Below, one piece after another: positions 1 to 11,414 of a stretch of 64,000 nucleotides of DNA (its first letter is position 1; every line of letters begins with the position of its first letter). A model generated the notes under the pieces. It did no database searches. It had not been told where the DNA came from and was given only the letters and a program-made list of their open reading frames with translations. The stretch is from Mastigamoeba balamuthi (Eukaryota > Evosea > Mastigamoebida > Mastigamoebidae), in assembly GCA_902651635.1 (NCBI GenBank), contig CACRSC010000031.1:618319-682318 (forward strand), read 5' to 3'. A program made the translations under genes and the position numbers.

Positions 1-1210
1 TCTATCTCGACCGCGATCTCGTCGAGGCCGAAGAACGCGTACGTCAGCATCAGGGCGGCGAACGGTGTCGTCTGGGGGTACTGTTAGCGGCGGAGTGGGC
101 TGCGGGAGCGCACGAGCTTCATCGTGACGAGCATCGCGAAAGGTGCAGTGAAGCAGTAGAGCGAGAGGACCATCTTGATGTGGTGCGCGTAGGCGAACGG
201 TGTCGGCATGTCCCGGATCCGGACCAGGTTCCACCACGCGTCACTCATCCCGGAGATGTCGTCCGAGAGCCACCCGACATAGCGGCTGCAGTTCCACTTC
301 GGTCATCATCCTCACTGAAGAGAGCAACAAAAAAAAACCGCCGCGTACTCTGCAACGACGCCCTCGAGGTTCAGCTGCCCAACCAGCAGCAGAAGCATCT
401 GAAGGAGCGCCTGGGGGTGGGACTGTGGGGCACTGTGAGTACACTGGGCGCACACGAGAAGGTCCGCACTGTCAGCTTTTGTGACACAACGTAGGAGAAC
501 ACCGACTGCGGGAGTATCCGCTCAAGCTCCGAGTACCCGGGCTCCTTCCGCAGGTCGTGCTTGACCGAGGCCAGGAACCCCGTGATCAGCGATCGTGCTC
601 GCTCCTGCGGCCCTTCCCGAGACCAGCGGTCAGAGGATTTGGCGACATGTTGAGCTTCACATACCCGCAGCTCGTCGTCGGGCACAACTGTGCAGAACTT
701 GAGGACAAAGTGGCGCGCGCGCGTCGTGAGCACCGCCAGGAGCACTCTACCATCCCTCCACCGCTCGTAGCACGAGTTGGTGCGGAACACCAGCAGAAGA
801 CTGAGCCCCAGGCCGATAAACGTATGGTAGGTGCTCCCCGTCGACAGCTGGATGACATCCTGCACAGCCGTTTTCCGGTGGATGTCATGTTAGGCTGCCC
901 CCCCAGCGAGTGCCCGCCACCGAACCATGGCGTCCAGCGCGGTGACCACGACGCCGATGATGGTGGCGATCAGGACGGGGGACCACACGCGCGAGAGGAT
1001 CGTGCCGCGCGAGAGGCGGAAGAGGAGCAGGAGGCCCTCGGAGGGGTCGTAGACGACGGGGCGCGAGGGTACAGCCTCGGCAGCGACGGTGCCCGCAACG
1101 ACCCCCGAGCTCCGGCTCTGGCTCACGTCCTTGCGCTCGACGTACGCCTCCACCACGACGCTCGTCGACTGCGGGAGGCAGCACGAGTAGCATGAGCTGC
1201 GCTGCCCCAT
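1..1210 (-). CDS. Bestrophin-family anion channel, 3' end outside window
   Basis: Likely a membrane chloride or anion channel of the bestrophin/YneE (RFP-TM) family. Reading down the minus strand from ATG 1210, exons 1210-926, 859-491, 410-339, 296-114 and 71-1 join in frame. Family landmarks appear in order: an arginine-flanked first helix (SRGTILSRVWSPVLIAT), the FRTNSCYERW motif after the second helix, RIRDMPTPFAY before the third helix, and FFGLDEIAVEI at the very edge, which matches the conserved GxEEIxxEIE segment of the family. Introns are 30-80 nt; the first has CTAAC and ends TGTGCAG. The C-terminal cytosolic part lies beyond position 1. An upstream in-frame ATG at 1312 is possible, but 1210 gives the more normal N-terminus. 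The family call is firm; ion selectivity cannot be read from sequence. Confidence 0.82.
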
Positions 1211-1622
1211 GGCGGATGTGCAGGCGAATTGCAGATCCACGCGGCAAACTTCTAATTTTAGAATCGGCCCCAAGAGTTTCTCTGGAACGCGACAAATCAA
1301 TTGATTGATCATCAGCTAACCAGATCGCAATCACGGTTCCTTGTATTGCGAAACGGAATTCATCCAATGACAGATCCTGTCAGCCCGACCCGCGCTTTTT
1401 GCTTCAGTGGCAGCACGGATCCGTTGTTATGTAGAATACCCACAGCAACGGCGGGAGGATGACCGCCTGCTGGCGTCTGGAGCACGCAGCTCGCAGTACG
1501 CCTGTGGCCCTCAGGCGGTGATATTCAAGGCTGATCTGCGTCTATTTCTGGCATACAGTCAAACCCAATTGGTCCAATCCGTTTGCGGGATTTGCGCAGC
1601 TCCGCCAGTTTCGCCAGTGCGA
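1211..1622. promoter_or_regulatory. Divergent intergenic region
   Basis: This spacer separates the minus-strand channel gene from the plus-strand VIT/vWA gene, so it should hold both promoters. I see AT-richer stretches near 1250-1320 but no motif I can name, and no convincing exon. Open frames running through it show no family similarity I recognise. Confidence 0.3.
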
Positions 1623-4600
1623 ATGAGCAGCACGCGCAGCACGCCCACTCTAGTGCCGCCAGGAGGAGCGGCCCCTCTCACGCCCACCTCGGCGGACATC
1701 AGCGTCCGGGTCTTCGGGTTCATCGTGGAGACCACCTGGTCAGCACAGGGCACCAGCTGGCCCACCCACTCGCTCACACTTGCGGTTCGCGCGACTCCGC
1801 CCCGAACAGGACGCTGACATTTCACAACACGTCCAGCACCACGATCGGTTCGCATTTTCATTCTTTCTTGCCCGCAGCTCACTGCGCAGCTGCTACAGGC
1901 GAGTGCGGTTTTCATTTCCCGACGCTGGAGCAGGAGCACATCGTGTCGTACGGCAACGACGCGACCGAGACAGGCAACCTGGCCGAGGCCCACGTCGTGG
2001 AGAAAGGCACTTGGCTGCTACTGGATGGCCGAGCTCGCTAACACAACCCGCGACCTCCCCCCCAGACACCAGAGCCAAGGCAGAATTCACGGAAGAGCAG
2101 TCCAAAGACGAGGCGGCTGCGCAGACATGGGGGATCGGGCCCCACGAGTTCAGCGCCAAGGTGTCGCTGCCCGCCTCGGGAAATCGGCGCGTGCTGGTCC
2201 GCACGGACCTCTACCTGCACCAGCCCCGTCTCTCGATCAACTTCCCGTTCCCTGCACTCGAGTCCATGAGCCTCGCTATAGCGGTACCGAGAAAGGCCAG
2301 CCCCTGCCCCGTTATTCAGCAGCGCTTCCTCAACAGGTCTGGGGGTCCCCGACGTGCCCTTCGTTCGCCGAGCCGGTTCCCTGGATCCCAAAACTCGAGT
2401 TCATGGCTCTGGCGAGTTCAGCCACTGCATTCGTGGCCTCGTCTGGGGAGGTCACTGCCGAGGAAATCGCCCTGTGGCCCGACGTTCCGGAGCTCGCCGT
2501 CGATCTGCCCGCGCTGTCGCTCTCCGACGGCCAGAACATCCTCGTGGCCGACGACAGGATCGATGGTGGGCAGGTGTTCGTGTGCACCGACTACCCGATG
2601 CTCCCCTACGACGCAGAGACCAGCATCTCGCGCCTCAGCACTACCATCGCTCTCGTTCTCGACTGCTCGCTGAGCTCGCGCCATTGCAACCGCGAGGCCG
2701 AGTGTGCGCTGGTGAGGGCGCTCTGCTTCTCGCTGCGCGTGCAGCTCGTCTCCACGGTGGATGTGTACATCGTGCGCGAGAAGACCGAGATGGTTCGCAC
2801 ACTGCAGATCCGCGACGACAGCTCGATAGACGAGCTGTGCAAGATCATGGCGAATGAGCCCTGTGATGGCGGGTCGCGCCACGGGAGCCTCGTGTTCCCC
2901 GCCGACCAGAAGTACAGGTTCTGCCTCGTGTTCACCGACGGGGTCCGCACGATCGGCAAGGACGTACCGGCGTTCGGCACGACAGCCTACGTGTTCAGCT
3001 CGTCAAAGAGGAGCAAGACAGAGTCTCTGAAACTCGTCGCGCAGCGTTCCTGTGGGGTGGGTTGCCATTAAGGTAACTCAGCTGCTAACAATTTCTGCTC
3101 AGATGTTCTTCGACATGACCAGACCAGACTTCACACACCTCTCAGTTCTGAACTCCATCTCCATGTGCGCATTCCCGCCTTTACGCCAGACCAGCTCTGA
3201 CCAGCCACAACAGGGACACTCCCATGCTGTTCATAGGATCTGAGGAGAACCAGGCCATCTCGGACTTCTTCCCAAGTGCGACATTCAAAGTCCTTGCGCC
3301 TCTCGATTAATCAGGCGATCCAGACCACTCAGAGCCGATCATCAGCGGTCCCCCGAGGCACTTCGTCATGACCGGGAAGCTGCATGGACCCCAGGGCACC
3401 ATAAAGGCGCACTACGGCAAGGGCAGCTTCGTTGTCCGTACGGTGGACATCTCTGTCGCGCCCGAGGCCTCGCTGGGCGACTGCCCTCCAGTGCTGCGGT
3501 ACTGGGTCCGCCAGAAGCTCGCGGAGATGACCGTCAAGGGCGAGCCGCCAGAGAACATTGTGGCCCTGTCTCGCAGGTACGGCACTGTCGGATGGAGGAC
3601 GGGCCTGCTGTTCATGGACAGGCTGGACCAGTACACGCACAACGATGTCTCACCAGACAGCAACGCATTCCCGTCGCTGTCTGCAGCTTACACGAGATAC
3701 GCCGAGACGAGGAGGAGGGAGGAGAAGAGCCGCGTGGGATCCAAACTCGAGAAGCTCTCATCCAAGTGGTCCGAATATCGCAAGTGGAGGGAGGGCACCT
3801 TCATCTCGCCGGTCGAGTTCGAGATCCGCTCAGAGCGCGAGCGCCGAGCCCAGGCACGCAGGGAGAAGGTGGCAGCAGAGACCCAAGCAAAAATCGGTGA
3901 GTGCAGAGAGCCACGACGCTCCACCTGACAGACCCATAGCCAAGTACAGGAGAGACGTTGAGATCCGCAAGGCCGAGGTCCAGCAACTGCAATCCCAGAT
4001 CACCGCAGCTGGTGGCGTTCCGGTCATCACTGTGACCGCTGCCGACCCTTGGACATCGCTGTCATCCGTCCCGGGCCTCGATAAACCAAAAACAGAGAGC
4101 GAGGCGGCATCTGCGTCAGCGGACGGCAACGGAAGTCTCACGGCAAACGCGCGGGCCGGTGGTATCGTACAGAGCCTCAGCCAGACCATCAACTCGGCCT
4201 TCGAGGTGCCGTCGTTCTCAGGCATCATCGAGGAGGAGGAGGAGGGGTCCATGATACTCAAGCCCAGCACTTCGTTCAGGGTGCGTGCCACCTGCCCTCT
4301 GCCCCTTAGGAGCTCAACGAGGGCGCGCAGTCGTGGGACTCGTCCACGCCCTACATGGAGGCCCTCACGTCCTCGGCTAAGCAAGGAGCAAAGGGGGCCT
4401 ACAGCGCATACCTGCATGCCCGCGAGCAGTATGTGACGTCACCGTCGTTCTACATCGACGTCTCCAACTTCTGTGAGGATTCCCACCGCCCCGCTGTCCC
4501 CACTCTGACCGGTCTCTGCAGTCTCGAGAACGATGCATCAGAAAGACCTGGCAGTGCGCACACTGACGTCCGTCTTCGATCTCGAGGTCGAGGACCCCCA

Positions 4601-5793
4601 GCTGTACCGCATCCTCGCTGTCAAGGTGAGCTCGTGTTCCGTCTTGAATCCGCATTCACTCCGACGACTGATGCGGTTGATGCCTTCTTTAGTTGGAGGA
4701 GATGGGCGAGTTCGAGATGGCTTCCGATGTGTATCGCCAGGTGCTCCGTCTGCTTCCGAGCCAACCGCAGTCGCACCGCGACCTGGGACTTCTCTACGAC
4801 AAAATGGGCCGCACCCAAGAGGCCATCGACCTCCTCTGGGCCGTCATCTGCGGGTGCATGGAATCTGTTTACAGGGTGCTCACACACATACGAACAACAG
4901 AAAGTGGAGGAGGTCCTTCGAGGGGATCGAGCTGACCGCGCTGACAGAGCTCAACCGTATTCTGCACAAGGCAGCGACCAACAAGGCCAAGCTGCGTATG
5001 CCCGACGGGCTGGACGACCGCTTCATCGCGCCGGTCGACATCGACATCCGCATTGTGTACGCCCGTCGGCTACACATTCTGCTGATGCCAGCACGTGCAG
5101 GATGTCCTGGGACACCCCGAGGACCGAGGTGGAGCTCACCGTCGTGGAGCCCACCGCAGAGAAGTGCTGCACCCTCACTCCTCTGACGAAGATTGGTGGG
5201 TTCCTGAGCAAGGCATCGAGCACGGTATCTCCCTCTCCGACCAGCAGCATCCACTGGTTGCTCACACGGGTGCACAGGGGTTCGGGCCGGAAGAGTACAT
5301 GTGCCGTACAGCAGCAAACGGCAAGTACGTCGTGCAGGCCAAGTACAACTGCTCCATCCGGCACGACCTCTCGGGCGGCACGACGCTGCTCGTGAACTTC
5401 TGGACAAACTACTCGCGCCCCGAGGAGACCTGCAGGACTGCCACCATCCGCATCAACAAGAACACGGACCTGGTCACGGTCTCCGAGTTCCTCTTCTTCA
5501 AGGAGGCACCCGCAGAGGTGCGCCAGATGCTCGAGCAGGTCAAGAAGGAGGAGGACGAGGAGGACAAGCGCGCGCTCGAAGAGGCGCGCCGCAAGGTCAC
5601 TAAGGCCCAGGAGTGCTCGAGGACGGACCTCGACCAGCACCTCAAGGACATCGGGGCGCTCAGGCAGCAGCTCTCGCAGCTGCGCGTCAAGGGCCCGCAA
5701 AAGACCAAGTCCAAGGGGGGAAGCGCGGGCCCAGCCAAGGGCCCCGGGGCCAAAGGGCCCGGCCAGAAGAGCGCCGTGTGCTCGATACTCTGA
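1623..5793 (+). CDS. VIT-vWA-TPR-DUF2135 protein with C-terminal CAAX box
   Basis: Fourteen exons (1623-1738, 1810-2006, 2066-2283, 2337-3056, 3103-3164, 3214-3275, 3315-3896, 3940-4280, 4310-4472, 4522-4625, 4693-4853, 4901-5056, 5101-5224, 5278-5793) sum to 3522 nt, or 1173 aa, without a stop. Domains in order: a VIT (inter-alpha-trypsin) domain at the N-terminus (GFIVETTW, ECGFHFP, LSINFPFP); a von Willebrand A domain starting ALVLDCSLSS, whose metal-site DxSxS reads DCSLS; a charged linker; TPR-like helices (DVYRQVLRLLPSQPQSHRDL); and a DUF2135 beta domain (SWDTPRTEVELTVVEP, FGPEEYM, IRINKNTDLVTV). After a coiled coil the protein ends in CSIL, a prenylation-type CAAX box expected to give membrane attachment. 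Bacterial VIT/vWA proteins share this core; the introns show it is a resident eukaryotic gene. Function unknown. Intron 2007-2065 appears to use a GC donor. Confidence 0.85.
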
Positions 5794-5938
5794 GAGAGAC
5801 CGCTCCGCCGCCGCCAAGTCAAGACGACGCTGTAACAGTTCCCCTCGAGAGGGGCAACAGAGAATGGTAGCTGCAGGGAGCGTTCTGTGTTTCCTCCCAA
5901 CGCCCGCGGCAGTGGACGAGCGGAGTGGGCTCGCGGGC

Positions 5939-6809
5939 TCAGAGTCGCTGGCGCAGAGAGCCGGTGGGCGGAGGGCACCACGTGGGCACGAGCTCGTCGC
6001 GGTCCACGACGCGTCCGTCCGAGTTGATGATGCCCGTGTTGCCCTGCATCTGCTTCAGCTCCTCGGGGTCTGCGGCGTCGTCCCTCGTGTAAGCCCGGGG
6101 CTGCGAGGATCGCAGGAGAGAGAGAAGGAGGGTGCTGCTGCGTACCCATGTTGGCCATGAGCTTGGGCAGCACGAACATCATGAGCACCGAGACGCCCAT
6201 CATGATGATCATGGGGCTCTTGAAGAGCGACGTGTAGTCGTAGGGCACGCGGACCTGGAAGTACTCCGCGGGCGTGTCGAGGGTGATCTGCAGCCTCTGC
6301 CTGCTCTCCTGCCACCAGTAGCACTTGACCTTGCCGTCCTTGCGCAGCTCAAAGCGCTCCGAGTCCACCTCGAACAGCGCAGAGTGCGTCTCCAGCGTGT
6401 AGACGCCCGGCACCACGTTGCGCAGCGTGAAGGTCCCGTCGGGCCTCACGATCGCCGAGACCCTCTTGGTGGCGAACCCCCCGACCAGCACCACCCGGAT
6501 GTCCGAGATTCCTGAGAAAGAGGTGTGCAACGTCACACCGGCGTCAGAGAAATATCTCCATCCAGATTCACGGGAATCAGAATCTGGGGCGTCCGGGTGC
6601 GGGCCCGGCGGAGGCGCGCAGAGGGGAGGCGGGCGCGTACTGGGCAGGACAGGGAGATTGGGGAGCTTCTTGAGGACGAAGCGGCCGTCGATGTCGGTGT
6701 GCTCGATGTCGGGCTTGGGGGCCGCGGCGGTCTCGGGGGTGGCGGCGGTCGCTGCGAGGGTGGCCAGCGCGAGGCCCACGAGGGCGACAACAACACAGCG
6801 CTGCGCCAT
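5939..6809 (-). CDS. EMC7: ER membrane protein complex subunit 7
   Basis: EMC7 is the single-pass subunit of the ER membrane protein complex, which inserts tail-anchored and multipass proteins; its beta-sandwich lies in the ER lumen. Exons 6809-6641, 6511-6146 and 6069-5939 give 221 aa, close to the 242 aa of the human protein. Visible features: a signal peptide (MAQRCVVVALVGLALATLA), a transthyretin-like beta domain with DGTFTLRNVVPGVYTLE, then the diagnostic segment SPMIIMMGVSVLMMFVLPKL, which is the transmembrane helix and conserved VLPKLM motif of the family. The tail (DPEELKQMQGN) is acidic and cytosolic. The very long open frame running on past 6146 is intron and spacer read-through. 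Confidence 0.88.
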
Positions 6810-7012
6810 GGCGGGAGGTTCAGAGAGCAGGTCAAAAGATAGTAGGCAGAAATATCTCAGTGACGCAGTGCGGGCAGGGCAGAATCTGGAGATTCGAGTA
6901 TCTATCTCGATCCCCTATCGTACAACGCCACGCCCTGCCATTTATAGCGCCTCTCCATCGGAAAAGCCGTCATCCAAACGGTTCTTGGACCGAGCAAAGC
7001 CTAGAGCGAGGG

Positions 7013-9067
7013 ATGAAGAAGCTGTGGGACTCGTTCGACCCGGTGGTGATCGACGACGCGCTGATCCGGCGGTGCATCGTGCTTCCTGACCAGTCGGGGC
7101 CCACGGGCTCGACGTCGGGCACGCAGGGGGCGGCAGCACGGTCCAAGGCAGCCCGGGGCCAGCAGGCAGTGTCGGGGGCGGCGATGGAGATGCCGTACAA
7201 GGCCGTGGCGCACCTCAGGTTCAGCTTCCTGGGCATCTCGCGCATCGACAACCTCGTGGGGTTCGGCTCCCTCAAGCGGCTGCAGCTCGACAACAACAAC
7301 ATCTCCAAGATCGAGAACCTCTCGCACATCGTCACCCTCGAGTCCCTCGGTATGCATTCCTGGATCCCATCCCGGACACTTCCCGGATTCGCGAATCTTC
7401 TGGATTCGTGGATCTTCTGGAATCCAGCTAACCCCGGCCTCGCAGACCTGTCGTTCAACAAGATCAAGAAGATCGAGGGGCTCGAGGGGCTGACGAGGCT
7501 GCAGGACCTGTCGCTGGCGTCGAACCAGCTCGAGACGATCGACCACCTCGAGGCCCAGATCCCCACGCTGCAGACGCTCTCGCTGGGCGGCAACCAGATC
7601 GCCTCGCTCTCGAAGCTGCGCTACCTGCGCCAGTTCAAGAAGCTCTCGATCGTCGGCTTCGCGGGCAACCCCATCCCGCAGGAGGACTACGAGTCGTTCC
7701 TGCTGGCCCTCGTCGAGAGCCTCCGCTACGTCGACTACCGCCTCGTCGACCAGACCCGCCGCAAGGCCGCCCGCGAGCGCCACGCCGAGGAGCTCCGCGA
7801 GCTCGTCAGCGACGAGGAGAGGGCCAAGGTGCCCGGCCCCCCAGGCAGCAGCCTCCCCCGCCGCCCCGCACTGAGCCGCCCCGCCGAGCGCAGAACGCGC
7901 GTGCAGAGGAGGCGGAGCAGGAGCAGTACCAGCAGCTGCTGCGCGAGGCCGATCTCGCGGGCGTCAACACGCTCTTCGCCGACATGATCAAGGGCGACCA
8001 GGACCTCGCCGCCGTCGCTGTGCTCCCGCAGATCCAGGACGCCCGCGAGGAGTGCGCTCACCGCTGCCTCCCCGCTGCGCCAGAACGGGAGCCCCCCCTC
8101 GCTGACACAGTGCGGTGGGGCCTCGGCACTGCGCCGCTCTCCTCTGCCAAAGGTACGAGAACAAGTTCAGGTCGCAGTCGGAGGACTTCAAGAAGAACAT
8201 GCTCGAGTTCCACAAGCAGAGGCTCGACCAGCACGCCGCCTTCGTCGTGGCCTGCAACAAGGTCCGCGGAATGGCGTGGGGGGGGGGGGGGCTTCTCTGT
8301 AGGCTCCCTCCGAGCGGTCCTCACTCACCCGGTTGGATTGGCGCAGGCTGCCGAGTCGAACAACGGGACGAGTGTCAAGGCGGTCGAGGACTTCAACAAG
8401 GCGCTCAAGCGCGCGCTCGAGGCAGCGGGCTCGGCTCAGGGGAACGCGGCTGCGTTCCAGGCCGCGGCAGCGGAGCTCAACAGGCTGCGCACGAGCTGCA
8501 ACACGGTGTTCGAGGCGCTGCTCGAGAACGAGGTGTTCATGAGCGAGCAGATCGAAGTGTTCACGAGGGAATTCGACAAGCAGATGTCCGACATCGACGC
8601 CACGATCGTCGCGGCCACGCAGGCGTTCTTCTCGAGGATCAGGGACGCCGAGTCGCTCTTCCACGACCGCGTGATGCAGACGGCGCTCAGCGAGTACGAG
8701 GCGCTGCGCAACAACCCGGGGCTCGAAGTCAGCGACGCCGCCCGCGCGTTCCTCGCCGACAGGGACACGCTCCTCAACCACGTCAACGGCTCTCACGACT
8801 TCCAGCTCACGCAGATTGACGCCCTGGTACCCCCGAGCTCTACCCTAAAATTCGCAGCACCAATAACGCGCGGTCTTCGACGGGTTTTCATAGTTGGACG
8901 AGATGAAGAAGCACGAGCTCTCGACGAGAGAGAAGTTCGTGTCGGATGCGCGGTCGGAGGAGGCGCAGCGCAACAGGGACAGGTGCAGCGAGATCTGGCA
9001 GCTGCAGCAGCGCACGCTCGAGAGGATCGACAAGGCACTGGCGCATGCCCCCGCGGGCAAAAAGTAG
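7013..9067 (+). CDS. DRC3: Dynein regulatory complex subunit 3 (LRRC48-like)
   Basis: DRC3 is a subunit of the nexin-dynein regulatory complex that links outer doublets in motile axonemes. Six exons (7013-7349, 7446-7828, 7894-8051, 8153-8261, 8347-8826, 8894-9067) give 546 aa; human DRC3 is similar in length. The N-terminus MKKLWDSFDPVVIDDALIRRC aligns with the start of animal DRC3. Leucine-rich repeats follow (LQLDNNNISKIENL, DLSFNKIKKIEGLEG, LSLASNQLETID), then an LRR cap and a long coiled coil. Near the C-terminus GSHDFQLTQIDAL matches the conserved ASHDIHLLKID segment. Introns include one of 96 nt and one with a G run at 8278-8291. Presence of this gene argues for a motile flagellum at some life stage. 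Confidence 0.93.
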
Positions 9068-9263
9068 AGGGCAGAGGGCGAGGGCCGCGGCGGGTTCAAT
9101 CACATTACCCGATCTTCTCGGTGCACCTTCAAACACCTTCTCCTCTTCAGGTGAAGGATATGAAAACAAGGATCCTCGGGGTTCGTGCACTGATTACTCG
9201 CGGTAGTCATGCGCATGCGGTTCGGATATCCAGCCACTCAAAATAGAACCTGGCCCACAGCCT

Positions 9264-10269
9264 ATGGGATCCGCAGCGTCGAGCACGCGCAGCGAGAGGA
9301 CCAAGAACTCGCAGCGGGGCGGAGTACCCCCAGTGGACATCACCTCGAACCGTGGACCCAGCAGCAGCGCCAAGCGCCCCAAACTCGACGACTCCATTGC
9401 AGTCGTGAACCTCGAGGCCTCAGGGCGCCCCCGAGCGGCGTCGGCCTCAGCGGCAACTGCCCCGCCGGCCAAGCAGAGGCCCGCGTCCCAGCCGCTGCCG
9501 GAGGCGGCACAGAAGGAGGTGCCCGAGAAGAAGGACAGCCAGAAGTCGTTCGTCGCTATTTTCGGTCGTGTGCCTGACACCCTGAGAGAGGACAGCGCGT
9601 TCCTAGTGCCTCGACCACCACCCCACTGTCATACAGGCGCTCAATACCTCCGCACAGAGAGAGCTCCCTGCCGAGTTCCTTGAGAAGTACGGCATCGGGA
9701 TGTACGAGATAGACGCGCAGCATAACAAGCTGTTCGACGTGCGTAAAAAACGCTGCGCATCCCCGCGACTCACCAGGCATGGCCGGCCTCCCCCCAGATG
9801 ATCTACGCCCTCGACCGCCTCAAGGTACCCGCGTCTCCCCCTGTAGCCAATACACTCACCAATGATGCAGGACCACAACTACGAGGGCGCGGAGCAGGTG
9901 ATCGGGGGGCTCGTCGACTACACCCGATACCACTTCGACATGGAGGAGGGGCTGATGACGCGGGTCGAGTACCCAGAGTTCCCAGGCCACCGCCAGATGC
10001 ACAAGGTCTTTGTCGACAAGGTGCTCAAGGCCGTCTTCCACTTCGACTTCGGAGACACCAAAGCCAGTACGTACACGTGCCCCAGCTCCTCGATCTGTTC
10101 ACTGATGCCCTCTGCAGTCGGGGAGTTCGGGGAGTTCCTGTTCGACTGGCTGGTCACACACATCGCCAACACGGACAAGAAGTTCTCCAACTGGCTCGAG
10201 GCGCCGGAGCAGGCAGAGAAGAAGCAGCGCCTGCTGAATGACGGCCTCATCGTTGTGAAGAAGAAATGA
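9264..10269 (+). CDS. Hemerythrin-domain protein with predicted N-myristoylation
   Basis: Binds O2 at a di-iron centre in bacteriohemerythrins; here likely an oxygen-binding or sensing protein. The N-terminus MGSAASS fits an N-myristoylation signal and is followed by about 90 residues of Ser/Pro/Ala-rich, probably disordered sequence. The four-helix domain keeps all expected iron ligands: EIDAQHNKLF (His), YHFDMEEGLM (His and Glu), PGHRQMHKVF (two His), and THIANTDKKF (His and Asp). Exons 9637-9738, 9798-9824, 9871-10066 and 10118-10269 are clear; 9798-9824 is a 27-nt microexon encoding nine residues. Exon 1 ends at 9569 or 9605, since both donors keep phase, giving 260 or 272 aa. The leader is absent from bacterial family members. 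Confidence 0.9.
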
Positions 10270-10407
10270 CTGACTTGATAATGCCGACACGCACTCAGCA
10301 TAGGCTGGAACGCGATTCCTCTGTGATCAGTCAGAACCCTTTGTTCGCATTGCTCGCTGTCGTCGTATGTCTGCCTGTCCTGCCCGCCCAGCAGGCAAGC
10401 GCTCGTG

Positions 10408-11414
10408 TCACACGATGTTCGGGCAAGGAGTCCCGCCCCTCGAGAGGCTGTCGGGAGTGCTGCCTCTCCACGGGTTCTCGGACGAGGGCAGGAGGTACTT
10501 CTGCGTCTCGGACTTGATGGGCGTCGCGAGGCGAAACGTCTTCATGCCATCGTCGCGCAGGAGCTCAATAATGTCCGTGTTGCCCGGGTTCCACAGGTCG
10601 TGGAACATCTCGACCGACCAGCGGAAGTAGCGCATCAGAATGAGCCTCAGAGTTATGCCGTGCGTCACAATGATGATGTTCTCTGCGCAGCCCCCGCTGT
10701 CAAACTGCCTGAACAGCGTCTCTGGCAGCCGGGGACCTTGAGTTCCGCAGAGGACGCAGGTGGGGTGTGGGCACAGTACCCAGGAAGCTGCTGACCCTAT
10801 CGTATACATCGCAGCCGCTTTCGCCTTCGGGGAAGCGGTAGTAGAACGACCCCACCTCGCGACGCTCTGCAGGGGGGCGCCTCAGAGTCAGGGACGCGGC
10901 ACGCAAGCCGACAGGCGAGGGCTGCATACCTTTCATGCGGCGAGCCATGAGGTTGGGGTCCTGGTAGTTGCCCCACTCCTGCTCGCGGAGCCGCGGGTCC
11001 TCGCGGACGTAGTACTTGAGCGAGTCAAAGGCCTTGACAATCTCCTCGAGCGTCATCCGCGACCGCTTGAACGGGCTGACAAAGAACACCACTCTCTGGT
11101 CCCCCACGAGATCCTTGAGCTTGATCCCCGCCTCCCTCGCCTGCAGCACACCGTGCGCTGCGGCCATCCGGCTGCCAGTGAGACAGCGCCCCCACAGGCG
11201 GGATGCCAACGCACTCGAGAGCGGGATCTTGTTGTCGGGCACTGTCGAGTAGATCCTGGCGTCGTTGGGGCGTCAGGCCTTTGGGCTCTGCAGAACGAAT
11301 GGCCGAGGGGGCGGGGTCGCACTTGGGGTCCGTGTTGGCGAGGGACTCGGCGTGGCGCACGAGGATGATGCGGCGAGGCCACGTCATGAGCCTCCTGCAG
11401 CGCTGCCATCTCAT
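10408..11414 (-). CDS. Histidine phosphatase (phosphoglycerate mutase-like)
   Basis: Five exons on the minus strand (11414-11323, 11255-11215, 11157-10930, 10866-10780, 10721-10408) give 253 aa. The catalytic RHG-type motif is ILVRHAESLAN near the start (RHA here), with phosphatase-superfamily signatures following: VPDNKIPLS, VFFVSPFKRSRMTLEEI (second arginine), LREQEWGNYQD (acid/base Glu region), FYYRFPEGES, and IIIVTHGITLRLILMR (second catalytic His). This pattern fits the cytosolic histidine phosphatases related to phosphoglycerate mutase found in fungi and plants, not the glycolytic dimeric enzyme. Substrate unknown. A second in-frame ATG at 11387 would also leave the catalytic core intact. 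Confidence 0.85.

Noticed and set aside
3300-3320. In-frame TAA (3308) apparently splitting the VIT/vWA gene
   Set aside because: A 39-nt intron (3276-3314) with matching phases removes it and the summed exons keep the frame for 1173 codons.
5409-6809. One 466-codon minus-strand frame as a single-exon gene
   Set aside because: Only its first part encodes EMC7. After 6146 it runs through an intron and antisense to the VIT/vWA gene; splicing gives a 221-aa protein of normal EMC7 length and a proper C-terminus.
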